A DNA stretch of 64,000 nt from contig NZ_RWIR01000021.1 of assembly GCF_009764265.1 (NCBI RefSeq), positions 1-64,000 of the forward strand, read 5' to 3'. The translations under genes and the position numbers were made by a program. Numbering within the stretch: the first letter of the stretch is position 1; every line of letters starts with the position of its first letter. Shown in pieces: positions 35,772 through 45,361 of this stretch. Source of the stretch: Pseudomonas sp. PB101. Its GTDB lineage: Bacteria; Pseudomonadota; Gammaproteobacteria; Pseudomonadales; Pseudomonadaceae. The notes under the pieces are model-generated. The model ran no database searches. It had not been told where the DNA came from and saw only the letters and a program-made list of their open reading frames with translations.

Positions 35772-36932
35772 ATGCGAATCCAGAAAAACCCCGCCCTGCT
35801 CGTCGCCCTTCTGATCGTCCTGGCAGCGCTGGGCCTGTGGTACGCCATCAAACCGGCCAAGGCCAAACTCGCCACCCCCAGCGCCATCCCCGTGCGCGTG
35901 GTCGCCGTCGCCGAAAAAGACGTGCCGCGCTACGTCAGCGGCATCGGCTCGGTGTTGTCCCTGCACAGCGTCGTGGTCCGCCCGCAAATCGACGGCATTC
36001 TCACCAAAATCATGGTCAAGGAAGGCCAACTGGTGAAAAAAGGTGACCTGCTGGCCACCATCGACGACCGCTCGATCCGCGCCAGCCTCGACCAGGCCCG
36101 GGCACAACTGGGCGAAAGCCAGGCGCAACTGCAAGTGGCACTGGTCAACCTCAAGCGCTACAAGCTGTTGAGTGTCGACGACGGCGTGTCCAAGCAGACC
36201 TACGACCAGCAACAGGCGCTGGTCAATCAGCTCAAGGCCACGGCCCAAGGCAACCAGGCATCGATTGATTCCGCTGAGGTACAACTTTCCTACACACAAA
36301 TTCGCTCCCCGGTCAGCGGGCGTGTCGGCATTCGTACCGTCGACGAAGGCAACTTCCTGCGCATGACCGACACCCAAGGCCTGTTCACGGTGACCCAGAT
36401 CGACCCGATCGCCGTGGAATTCTCCCTGCCACAGCAAATGCTGCCGACCCTGCAGGGCCTGATCAACGACCCACAGCACGCCCGGGTCAAGGCCTACATC
36501 GGTGCCGACACCGACGGCGAAACCGGCAACCTGCTCGGCGAAGGCCATCTGACCCTGATCGACAACCAGATCAACGCCAACACCGGCACCATCCGCGCCA
36601 AGGCCGAGTTCGACAATCAGGGCCAGAAGCTTTGGCCGGGCCTGCTGGTGACGGTAAAGATTCAGACAGCCCTGGACAAAGATGCGCTGGTGGTGCCGCC
36701 GACAGTCGTACAACGCGGCCTCGATCAGCACTTCGTGTACCGGGTCAATGGCGACAAGGTCGAAGCCGTGCAGGTGCAGATGGTCTATCAAGGCAGCGGC
36801 CTGGACATCATCAAAGGCGTGAAGCCCGGTGATGTGCTGGTCAGCGATGGCCAGTCGCGGCTCAAACCGGGTTCGACGGTGCAGGTGATGACCGAGCCGC
36901 CGCAAGTGGTGCAATCGGAGGCCGCGCAATGA
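35772..36932 (+). CDS. RND efflux periplasmic adaptor (MdtA-like)
   Basis: A 386-residue membrane fusion protein of an RND pump. N-terminal hydrophobic segment (residues ~7-27), then VVRPQIDGILTKIMVKEGQLVKKGDLLATID (lipoyl domain half), a coiled coil at ~100-170, IRSPVSGRVGIRTVDEGNFL, and the MacA/MdtA-like DPIAVEFSLPQQ barrel segment. It bridges the pump and an outer-membrane channel. The last codons overlap the RND gene by 4 bases (ATGA). No outer-membrane factor gene follows. Confidence 0.93.
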   Translation: MRIQKNPALLVALLIVLAALGLWYAIKPAKAKLATPSAIPVRVVAVAEKDVPRYVSGIGSVLSLHSVVVRPQIDGILTKIMVKEGQLVKKGDLLATIDDRSIRASLDQARAQLGESQAQLQVALVNLKRYKLLSVDDGVSKQTYDQQQALVNQLKATAQGNQASIDSAEVQLSYTQIRSPVSGRVGIRTVDEGNFLRMTDTQGLFTVTQIDPIAVEFSLPQQMLPTLQGLINDPQHARVKAYIGADTDGETGNLLGEGHLTLIDNQINANTGTIRAKAEFDNQGQKLWPGLLVTVKIQTALDKDALVVPPTVVQRGLDQHFVYRVNGDKVEAVQVQMVYQGSGLDIIKGVKPGDVLVSDGQSRLKPGSTVQVMTEPPQVVQSEAAQ

Positions 36933-39900
36933 AGGGCCAAGGTTCGATATCCGCCTGGTGCATCGACCACCCGGTGGCCACGGTCCTGCTGACGTTCGCC
37001 CTGGTGCTGCTGGGTGTCATCGCGTTTCCGCGCCTGCCGGTAGCGCCCTTGCCGGAGGCGGAATTCCCGACCATCCAGGTGGCCGCGCAACTGCCCGGCG
37101 CCAGCCCGGAAACCATGGCGTCCTCGGTGGCCACGCCCCTTGAAGTGCAATTCAGCGCCATTCCAGGCGTGACCCAGATGACCTCGAGCAGCGCACTGGG
37201 CTCGACCAACCTGACCCTGCAATTCACCCTCGACAAGAGCATCGACACCGCCGCCCAGGAAGTCCAGGCGGCGATCAACACCGCTGCCGGCAAGTTGCCC
37301 AAGGACATGCCGAACCTGCCGACCTGGCGCAAGGTCAACCCGGCCGACAGCCCGGTGCTGATCCTCAGCGTCAACTCCTCGCAGATGCCCGGCCCGGAAC
37401 TCAGCGACCTGACGGAAACCCTGTTGTCCCGTCAGCTCAGCCAGGTCGACGGCGTAGGCCAGGTCTCCATCACCGGTCAGCAGCGTCCGGCGATCCGTGT
37501 CCAGGTTTCGGCGGACAAACTGGCGGCCATCGGCCTGACGCTGGCCGACATCCGCCTGGCCATCCAGCAGACCAGCCTTAACCTGGCCAAAGGTGCGTTG
37601 TACGGGGAGTCGAGCATCTCGACCCTGTCCACCAATGACCAGTTGTTCCATCCCGACGAATACAGCCAGTTGATCGTTTCCTACAAGGATGGCGCACCGG
37701 TTCACCTCAAGGATGTCGCCAAAGTCGTCAACGGTTCGGAAGATGCCTACGTCCAGGCCTGGGCGGGCTCGCAACCGGGGGTCAACCTGGTGATCTTCCG
37801 CCAGCCGGGGGCCAACATCGTCGAGACCGTGGACCGCATTCAGGCGGCGTTGCCGGCGCTGGAAGCCATGTTGCCCGCCTCGGTGCAGGTCAAGGTGCTG
37901 ATCGACCGCACCCAGACCATCCGCGCTTCGCTGCATGAAGTGGAAATCACCCTGCTGATTGCCATCATGCTGGTGGTGGCGGTGATGGCGCTATTCCTGC
38001 GCCAGCTGTCGGCCACGCTGATCGTATCCGCGGTACTCGGTGTGTCACTGATCGCCAGTTTCGCCCTGATGTATGTGATGGGTTTCAGCCTGAACAACCT
38101 GACGCTGGTGGCGATCGTGGTGGCCGTGGGCTTTGTGGTCGACGATGCGATCGTGGTGGTGGAAAACATACACCGCCATCTGGAGGCCGGTGACGGCATG
38201 CGCGAAGCAGCGATCAAGGGCGCCGGCGAGATCGGCTTCACCGTGGTCTCGATCAGCTTTTCGCTGGTGGCGGCGTTCATTCCGCTGCTGTTCATGGGCG
38301 GCGTGGTCGGGCGGCTGTTCAAGGAGTTCGCCCTGACCGCCACCTCGACCATCATGATTTCGGTGGTGGTCTCCCTGACATTGGCGCCAACGCTGGCGGC
38401 GCTGTTCATGCGCGCGCCGGTGCATCACGCCCACGACAAACCGGGCTTCGGTGAACGCCTGTTGGCGTGGTACGAAAAAGGCCTGCGCCGCGCCCTCGCC
38501 CACCAGAAAAGCATGATCGGTGTATTCGCTTTGTCGCTGGCTCTGGCCGTCGCCGGTTACATCTTCATTCCCAAAGGCTTCTTCCCGATCCAGGACACTG
38601 GTTTCGTCCTCGGCACCACCGAAGCCGCTGCCGATATTTCCTACGGCGACATGGTGAAAAAACACCTGGCGATGGCGGAAATCGTCGCCGCCGACCCTGC
38701 CGTGGAAACGTTTTCGCACTCGGTCGGAGTTTCCGGCAGCAACCAGACCATCGCCAACGGCCGCTTCTGGATCACTCTGAAAAAACGCGGCGACCGCGAC
38801 GTCTCCGCCAGCGAGTTCATCGACCGGATTCGTCCGCAACTGATGAAAGTGCCGGGCATTGTCCTGTACCTGCGTGCCGGGCAGGACATCAACCTCAGTT
38901 CCGGCCCGAGCCGTGCGCAGTATCAATACGTGCTCAAGAGCAATGACGGCGCGACCCTCAGCACCTGGACCCAGCGCCTGACGGAAAAACTGCGCGCCAA
39001 CCCGGCCTTCCGCGACATCTCCAACGACCTGCAACTGGGCGGCAGCATCACCCATATCAGCATCGACCGCAGCGCGGCAGCCCGTTTCGGCCTGACCGCC
39101 AGCGACGTCGACGAGGCGCTGTACGATGCGTTCGGTCAGCGCCAGATCAACGAATTCCAGACTCAGGTCAATCAATACAATGTGATCCTGGAACTGGACA
39201 CCAAGCAGCGCGGCAAAGCCGAAAGCCTCAACTATTTCTACCTGCGCTCGCCCCTGAGTGGAGAAATGGTGCCGTTGTCGGCCCTGGCCAGGTTCGATGC
39301 GCCGACCATCGGCCCGCTGTCCATCGCCCATGACGGCATGTTCCCGGCCGCCAACCTGTCGTTCAACCTGGCGCCCGGCGTGGCGTTGGGCGATGCGGTG
39401 ATCATGCTCAACCAGGCCAAGGCCGACATCGGCATGCCGGCCGCCATCAGCGGCAATTTCCAGGGTGCGGCCCAGGCGTTCCAGAGTTCGCTGGCCAGCC
39501 AGCCGTGGCTGATCCTCGCGGCGCTGGTGGCGGTGTACATCATTCTTGGTGTGCTCTACGAGAGTTTCGTGCACCCGCTGACGATCATTTCGACCTTGCC
39601 TTCGGCGGGCCTCGGCGCGGTGATCATGCTGTGGATCTGCGGCCAGGACTTTTCGATCATGGCGCTGATCGGGCTGGTGCTGCTGATCGGTATCGTCAAG
39701 AAAAACGGTATCCTGATGATCGACTTCGCCCTCGAGGCGCAGCGCAATGGCGGCCTGTCGCCTGAGGAGGCGATCTTCAAGGCCTGCATCACGCGCTTCC
39801 GGCCGATCATCATGACCACCCTCGCCGCCCTGCTCGGCGCCCTGCCGCTGATGCTCGGCTACGGCACCGGCGCCGAACTGCGCCAGCCGTTGGGGATCGC

Positions 39901-40030
39901 GGTGGTCGGTGGCTTGCTGGTGAGCCAGGCGCTGACGCTGTTCACCACGCCGGTCATATACTTGTGGCTTGAGCGGCTATTCCATCGACCTGAACCTGCG
40001 CCCGTACCGGCGCTGGTGACCACAGACTGA
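36929..40030 (+). CDS. RND multidrug efflux transporter (HAE1 family, MdtB/MdtC-like)
   Basis: A 1033-residue proton-driven tripartite pump of the inner membrane. It has the twelve-helix layout with two large periplasmic loops: first helix at ~13-32, helices 2-6 at ~335-480, and helices 8-12 from ~855. The charge relay is visible as VGFVVDDAIVVVENIHRHLE in helix 4, and FMGGVVGRLFKEFALT is a family landmark. Phe and Gln positions that set substrate range cannot be read reliably. Unlike the MdtABC system, only one RND gene is present. It is followed 9 bases later by the two-component genes. Confidence 0.95.
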   Translation: MKGQGSISAWCIDHPVATVLLTFALVLLGVIAFPRLPVAPLPEAEFPTIQVAAQLPGASPETMASSVATPLEVQFSAIPGVTQMTSSSALGSTNLTLQFTLDKSIDTAAQEVQAAINTAAGKLPKDMPNLPTWRKVNPADSPVLILSVNSSQMPGPELSDLTETLLSRQLSQVDGVGQVSITGQQRPAIRVQVSADKLAAIGLTLADIRLAIQQTSLNLAKGALYGESSISTLSTNDQLFHPDEYSQLIVSYKDGAPVHLKDVAKVVNGSEDAYVQAWAGSQPGVNLVIFRQPGANIVETVDRIQAALPALEAMLPASVQVKVLIDRTQTIRASLHEVEITLLIAIMLVVAVMALFLRQLSATLIVSAVLGVSLIASFALMYVMGFSLNNLTLVAIVVAVGFVVDDAIVVVENIHRHLEAGDGMREAAIKGAGEIGFTVVSISFSLVAAFIPLLFMGGVVGRLFKEFALTATSTIMISVVVSLTLAPTLAALFMRAPVHHAHDKPGFGERLLAWYEKGLRRALAHQKSMIGVFALSLALAVAGYIFIPKGFFPIQDTGFVLGTTEAAADISYGDMVKKHLAMAEIVAADPAVETFSHSVGVSGSNQTIANGRFWITLKKRGDRDVSASEFIDRIRPQLMKVPGIVLYLRAGQDINLSSGPSRAQYQYVLKSNDGATLSTWTQRLTEKLRANPAFRDISNDLQLGGSITHISIDRSAAARFGLTASDVDEALYDAFGQRQINEFQTQVNQYNVILELDTKQRGKAESLNYFYLRSPLSGEMVPLSALARFDAPTIGPLSIAHDGMFPAANLSFNLAPGVALGDAVIMLNQAKADIGMPAAISGNFQGAAQAFQSSLASQPWLILAALVAVYIILGVLYESFVHPLTIISTLPSAGLGAVIMLWICGQDFSIMALIGLVLLIGIVKKNGILMIDFALEAQRNGGLSPEEAIFKACITRFRPIIMTTLAALLGALPLMLGYGTGAELRQPLGIAVVGGLLVSQALTLFTTPVIYLWLERLFHRPEPAPVPALVTTD

Positions 40031-40039
40031 GGCGGGGTC

Positions 40040-40717
40040 ATGCGCGTTCTGATTATCGAAGACGAGGAAAAAACCGCGGACTACCTGCACCGCGGCCTGA
40101 CGGAACAGGGTTACACCGTGGACCTGGCACGGGATGGGGTCGAAGGCCTGCACCTGGCGCTGGAGAGCGACTACGCGGTGATCGTCCTCGACGTGATGTT
40201 GCCGGGCCTCGACGGCTTCGGCGTGTTGCGCGCCTTGCGTGCGCGCAAGCAAACCCCGGTGATCATGCTCACCGCCCGCGAACGTGTAGAAGACCGTATC
40301 AAGGGCCTGCGTGACGGTGCCGATGACTACCTGGGCAAACCGTTTTCCTTCCTTGAACTGGTGGCGCGCCTGCAAGCGCTGACCCGGCGCAGCGGCGGCC
40401 ATGAGCCGGTGCAGGTGAGCATCGCCGACCTGTGGATAGATTTGATCAGCCGCAAGGCGACTCGAGCTGGCGCACGGCTGGACCTGACCGCCAAGGAGTT
40501 CTCGCTGCTCAGTGTGCTGGCCCGGCGTCAGGGTGAAATCCTCTCGAAAACCGCCATCGCCGAAATGGTCTGGGACATCAATTTCGACAGTGACGCCAAC
40601 GTCGTCGAAGTCGCGATCAAACGCCTGCGGGCCAAGCTCGACGGGCCGTTCGAAGAAAAACTGCTGCACACCATTCGTGGCATGGGTTATGTGCTGGAGA
40701 GCCGTGGTGTCCAGTAA
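40040..40717 (+). CDS. OmpR-type response regulator (CusR/CopR-like)
   Basis: 225 residues: an N-terminal receiver with the phospho-acceptor Asp51 in VLDVMLPGLDG, acidic pair in IIEDEEKTADY and Lys in GKPFSFLELVARL, then a C-terminal winged helix ending with RRQGEILSKTAIAEMVWD and HTIRGMGYVLE. The wording is closest to the heavy-metal (CusR/CopR/CzcR) subgroup. It lies downstream of the RND genes and overlaps the sensor gene, so it probably regulates the pump; the signal is not known. Confidence 0.95.
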   Translation: MRVLIIEDEEKTADYLHRGLTEQGYTVDLARDGVEGLHLALESDYAVIVLDVMLPGLDGFGVLRALRARKQTPVIMLTARERVEDRIKGLRDGADDYLGKPFSFLELVARLQALTRRSGGHEPVQVSIADLWIDLISRKATRAGARLDLTAKEFSLLSVLARRQGEILSKTAIAEMVWDINFDSDANVVEVAIKRLRAKLDGPFEEKLLHTIRGMGYVLESRGVQ

Positions 40718-42071
40718 CTCGATCGCGCTGCGTTTAAGCGGGATGTTTACGCTGGTGGCGTTGCTGGTGTTCCTGTTGATCGGCTGGGCGTTGTACCAAC
40801 AGGTCGACAAAGGCCTTGGCCTGCTACCGGAAGCCGAACTGGATGCGCGCTACAGCGTGCTCGAATCCACGGTCGGCCGTTACGGCACACCCGAGCATTG
40901 GGTGAAGATCAACAACAAGCTCAACCTGCTGAGCGAAGAAGACAAGCGCATCAGTTTCTGGATCATCAGCGGCGATCCGCACTACGAATACGGCAACCTG
41001 ACCCCGCAGGTCCGCGCCTTTGCCCAAGGGCCGCTGGGCACGCGCGACATGCATCTGGCGGAGCACCCGTATCCGCTGAAAGTGCTGGTCAGCGAGTTCC
41101 CGGCCAAGGATCAGCGCCCACCGCTGCGCTTCATGATCGCCATCGATACCGAGACGTTTTTCCACACCCAGCATCAACTGCTGATCGCGCTGATCAGCCT
41201 GGCGATCGTCGGCGTACTGCTGGCCTCGGCACTGGGTTACTGGGTGGCGCGGATCGGCCTCAAGCCGTTGATCAAACTGTCCCAGGAGGCCCAGCGCCTG
41301 GCTCCGCCGTTGCGCTCGGGGCGCTTGCGCTTGTCACCCTTGCCACCGGAACTCGACCAGTTCGTCAGCTCGTTCAACTCGACCCTGGAACGGGTTGAGC
41401 AAGCGTACTCGCGCCTTGAATCGTTCAACGCCGACGTCGCCCACGAATTGCGCTCGCCACTGACCAACCTGATCGGCCAGACCCAGGTCGCACTGACCCG
41501 CGGACGCTCCGCCGAACATTACTTCGAAGTGCTGCAATCGAACCTCGAAGAGCTTGAGCGACTGCGCTCGATCATCAACGACATGCTGTTCCTCGCCAGC
41601 GCCGATCAGGGCAGCAAGGCGACCAAGCTCACCTCGACCTCGCTGGCCGATGAGGTGGCCACGACCCTGGAGTATCTGGACTTCATTCTCGAAGACGCCC
41701 AGGTCCGGGTTGAAGTCAGTGGTGACGCGCAAGTGCACATCGAGATCGCCCATCTGCGCCGGGCGCTGATCAACCTGCTGAACAACGCGGTGCAGCACAC
41801 CGCGCCCGGGCAAGTCATCGAGGTGCACATTGAAGCCGCAGAACACCAGGTCAGCATCGGTGTCGCCAACCCCGGCTCGCCGATTGCCCGCGAACACCTG
41901 CCACGGCTGTTCGAACGCTTCTACCGGGTCGATGCGTCTCGCAGCAACAGCGGCCACAACCATGGCCTTGGGCTGGCCATCGTCAAGGCTATTGCGTTGA
42001 TGCATGGTGGGGATGTGTTTGTGCGCAGTGATCAGGGGATGAATACGTTCGGGATTCATCTTCCCGTCTGA
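40707..42071 (+). CDS. Heavy-metal-type sensor histidine kinase
   Basis: A 454-residue sensor kinase. GTG start at 40707 within the regulator gene (11-base overlap), with GGAG 7 bases upstream; a GTG at 40704 is one codon earlier. Membrane segments at ~11-30 and ~160-185 enclose a periplasmic sensor of about 130 residues. HAMP-like linker, then the H-box ADVAHELRSPL with phospho-His246, N-box NLLNNAVQHT, and G-boxes ending NHGLGLAIVKAIALMHGG. It pairs with the regulator encoded just upstream. Confidence 0.93.
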   Translation: MSSNSIALRLSGMFTLVALLVFLLIGWALYQQVDKGLGLLPEAELDARYSVLESTVGRYGTPEHWVKINNKLNLLSEEDKRISFWIISGDPHYEYGNLTPQVRAFAQGPLGTRDMHLAEHPYPLKVLVSEFPAKDQRPPLRFMIAIDTETFFHTQHQLLIALISLAIVGVLLASALGYWVARIGLKPLIKLSQEAQRLAPPLRSGRLRLSPLPPELDQFVSSFNSTLERVEQAYSRLESFNADVAHELRSPLTNLIGQTQVALTRGRSAEHYFEVLQSNLEELERLRSIINDMLFLASADQGSKATKLTSTSLADEVATTLEYLDFILEDAQVRVEVSGDAQVHIEIAHLRRALINLLNNAVQHTAPGQVIEVHIEAAEHQVSIGVANPGSPIAREHLPRLFERFYRVDASRSNSGHNHGLGLAIVKAIALMHGGDVFVRSDQGMNTFGIHLPV

Positions 42072-42084
42072 AACCCTCTTTCTT

Positions 42085-42171
42085 TGTGGGAGCGAGCTTG
42101 CTCGCGATACAGGCGACTCGGTACAACTCAAGGACCGAGGTGCTGCTATCGCGAGCAGGCTCGCTCCCACA
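42085..42171. repeat. REP doublet (REPIN), last one in the window
   Basis: Arms TGTGGGAGCGAGCTTGCTCG from 42085 and the inverted copy ending at 42171, just after the sensor kinase gene. No further REP doublet is seen from here to 64000. Confidence 0.85.
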
Positions 42172-42180
42172 TTGGATTTG

Positions 42181-42220
42181 GGTTGAACAGTCAACCAACT
42201 GTTGCCATAACAGCAACAGT
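42181..42220 (+). promoter_or_regulatory. Two tandem palindromes upstream of the small exported protein
   Basis: GGTTGA-ACAG-TCAACC at 42181-42196 is directly followed by ACTGTTGC (42198-42205) and GCAACAGT (42213-42220) around CATAACA. They lie 90-130 bases before the gene at 42311. They could be operators or hairpins of the preceding transcript. Confidence 0.45.
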
Positions 42221-42310
42221 CCTTTCATGAATCCGCTCTTTTTCCCCTCGCCGCATATCCTTATCTTTGCCCGCACCAAACAGCACTTGCCAAGCAAGAA
42301 GGTTTTAAAG

Positions 42311-42535
42311 ATGTCCAACAGTATGGGTATTGTCAGCGCTTTCGTTTTGTCCTCTTTGTTCCTGTCGCCATTGGCGATGGCGGAAGAATCGCAGACGTTC
42401 GTCGCGCATAACACCGCACGCGCCGCGGCGTTCGAAGAGCACCGGATCGAGATGACGGCCAAGGCCGTGCAAGACACCCAGGCCCCGCAAGCATCCAGCA
42501 CCCAGTCCCGGCCACAGGCCGGGAAAGACAGCTGA
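42311..42535 (+). CDS. Small exported protein, possibly PtrA-like
   Basis: 74 residues. Start at ATG 42311, where a cleavable signal peptide begins (MSNSMGIVSAFVLSSLFLSP, cut near LAMA-E). The mature part of about 50 residues is charged and lacks Cys, with FEEHRIEMTAKAVQ then a Gln/Ser/Pro-rich tail. Small exported Pseudomonas proteins near metal-type two-component systems (co-regulatory protein PtrA, N-terminal domain) look similar, but the match is weak. The ribosome site is poor (AAGGTTTTAAAG). It has its own terminator. Confidence 0.6.
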   Translation: MSNSMGIVSAFVLSSLFLSPLAMAEESQTFVAHNTARAAAFEEHRIEMTAKAVQDTQAPQASSTQSRPQAGKDS

Positions 42536-42601
42536 CCTGCACCTGTCGCCCTGCTTTCCCCGACACTTTTCATCGGCTCTTCCCTTTGAAAGGTTGTCCC
42601 C

Positions 42602-42629
42602 AAAGCCGCTGCTGTCAGCGGCTTTTTTT
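42602..42629 (+). terminator. Rho-independent terminator
   Basis: Perfect 10-base stem AAAGCCGCTG (42602-42611) and CAGCGGCTTT (42616-42625) with CTGT loop and a run of seven T to 42629. It ends the transcript of the small exported protein. Confidence 0.93.
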
Positions 42630-42781
42630 ATGGTGGAAACTCAACCTTCATTACATTTTTTGCAACGAAAGGCCCTGATGCCCGGGCGATTGATCAATCG
42701 TCAGAACAACAGGAACGATTCACTCGGCTGCTGCCTATATGGAACTACGCTTACTACGTTCATCCAGCAGACCTCAGCCCT

Positions 42782-44287
42782 ATGACCGCAAGCCGCACCC
42801 CACATTTTCAAGGCCCGCCCGGGCGTCCCGAAATCCTGGTGATCTTCGGCAGCACGCTGACGGTCATCTCGATCCTGTGCATCGTCACGTTCCTGCTGAT
42901 CCGCGAGCACGCCAATGCCCAGCAGACCGCCACACGCAGCGCCACCACCATTGCGCAACTGATCGATGCCGATGTCCTGCGGACGGTCGAGCTCTATGAT
43001 TTGACCTTGCAGGGCCTGATTGCCGCCGCCCAGCGGGACGACCTGAAGCAGGTTTCGCCGCAGGTCCGTCATCTGGTGCTGTTCGACCGCTCTACCACCG
43101 CGCGCTACAAGGGCGACATCCTGTTGCTGGACAAGCACGGCGAAGTGCTGGCCGACTCGTCGTTGATCGAACCGAAACCGGGTAATTTCGCTGACCGCGA
43201 TTACTTCCTGGCCCATGCTTTCAATCGCGACACCGGCATGTTTATCAGCCGACCGTTCAAGCCGCGCTGCGACTGCGAAGACAGCGACGAATGGCGTATC
43301 AGTTTGAGCCGGCGCATTTCCTCTCCCACGGGAGAGTTTCTCGGGGTCGCGGTGGCGTCGATGCGCCTGAGCTACTTCGACCAACTGTTCAACAGCCTCG
43401 ACATCGGCAGCGGCAGCACGTTGGGCATCATCAACGATGACGGGATTCTGTTGGCGCAGAAACCGCACCGGGAACAAAACTCCATCGGCAAAAGCTTCTC
43501 CAGCCGCCCCAACGTCATACGCATGCTGCAAGAGCGCAGCGGTACCTTCGAAAGCGTGTCCAGCGTCGACCATCAACGACGCCTCTACACCTTTACCCGG
43601 GTCGGCAATCTGCCGCTGACCGTCATCGTGGCCCTTTCCATCGATGAAGTGTTCGCCACCTGGAACCGCACGGCCTATGTGATCAGCGGGGCTACCGGGG
43701 TTTTGTGCATCGGTTTGTTGTGGCTGACCTGGCTGCTCTGCCGCGAACTGCGCCTGCGTCAAAGTGCCGAGCAGGAACTGGCGCAACTGGCAGCCACCGA
43801 TGCCTTGACCGGCGTGGCCAACCGTCGGTCCCTCGATCAAGCCCTGCGCCATGAATGGTTTCGTGCGCAACGCAGCGGTAAGCCGTTGTCATTGCTGATG
43901 ATCGATGCCGATCACTTCAAGGCCTTCAATGACCGACACGGGCACCAGGCTGGCGACGAAGCGCTACGGGCATTGGCCGAGGTCATCAGCGCCAATGTCC
44001 ATCGCCCCACAGACCTGGTGGCACGCTACGGAGGCGAAGAGTTTTCGGTGGTCCTGGCCGAAACAGGCAGTGAGGGTGCATCGCAGATTGCCGAACATAT
44101 TCGTGAAGCGGTGCAAAAACTGCCGCTGGTGGACGTCGGTGAACCGCCGATGAGCGTGAGCATCGGCATTGCCACCTGGACGGCGGCCAGCGATATGAAC
44201 CTGGAACAATTGCTGTTCAGCGCGGACAAGGCGCTGTACCAGGCCAAGGACGGGGGACGTAACCGGGTGGTGTGCGCCAAGGCATAA
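42782..44287 (+). CDS. Membrane diguanylate cyclase (Cache-GGDEF)
   Basis: A 501-residue c-di-GMP synthase. Membrane segments near residues 20-41 and 300-320 enclose a double-Cache-type periplasmic sensor (RHLVLFDRSTTARY, ADRDYFLAHAF, GIINDDGILLAQ). The GGDEF domain starts at ATDALTGVANRRSLDQAL; the signature is GGEEF at about 417-421. The inhibitory I-site RxxD (RPTD) precedes it by exactly five residues, so product inhibition is likely intact. The periplasmic part has a RCDCED cysteine pair near residue 162. The ribosome site is weak, so the start is less certain. c-di-GMP could in principle reach Alg44, but no link is shown. Confidence 0.93.
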   Translation: MTASRTPHFQGPPGRPEILVIFGSTLTVISILCIVTFLLIREHANAQQTATRSATTIAQLIDADVLRTVELYDLTLQGLIAAAQRDDLKQVSPQVRHLVLFDRSTTARYKGDILLLDKHGEVLADSSLIEPKPGNFADRDYFLAHAFNRDTGMFISRPFKPRCDCEDSDEWRISLSRRISSPTGEFLGVAVASMRLSYFDQLFNSLDIGSGSTLGIINDDGILLAQKPHREQNSIGKSFSSRPNVIRMLQERSGTFESVSSVDHQRRLYTFTRVGNLPLTVIVALSIDEVFATWNRTAYVISGATGVLCIGLLWLTWLLCRELRLRQSAEQELAQLAATDALTGVANRRSLDQALRHEWFRAQRSGKPLSLLMIDADHFKAFNDRHGHQAGDEALRALAEVISANVHRPTDLVARYGGEEFSVVLAETGSEGASQIAEHIREAVQKLPLVDVGEPPMSVSIGIATWTAASDMNLEQLLFSADKALYQAKDGGRNRVVCAKA

Positions 44288-44289
44288 AA

Positions 44290-44313
44290 AAAGGCCACCC
44301 GAAGGTGGCCTTT
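44290..44313. terminator. Bidirectional terminator between the cyclase gene and lpxC
   Basis: AAAGGCCACC (44290-44299) and GGTGGCCTTT (44304-44313), loop CGAA. On the minus strand it is followed by a T run and ends the dcw transcript; on the plus strand it ends the cyclase gene. Confidence 0.92.
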
Positions 44314-44337
44314 AAAAAACTAGAGAGGTTTTTTTGC

Positions 44338-45285
<948 letters not shown>

Positions 45286-45361
45286 TCAACAAAGGCTGGC
45301 GATGATAGCAGACCAGACCTTTGCTGAACACCAATCACCCTAATACCCCTGATACATTTCA

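Noticed and set aside
1..42171. Recurrent palindromic repeats as a possible CRISPR array.
   Set aside because: They are scattered singly between genes, palindromic, of variable arms, with no regular spacers and no cas genes; they fit REP doublets.
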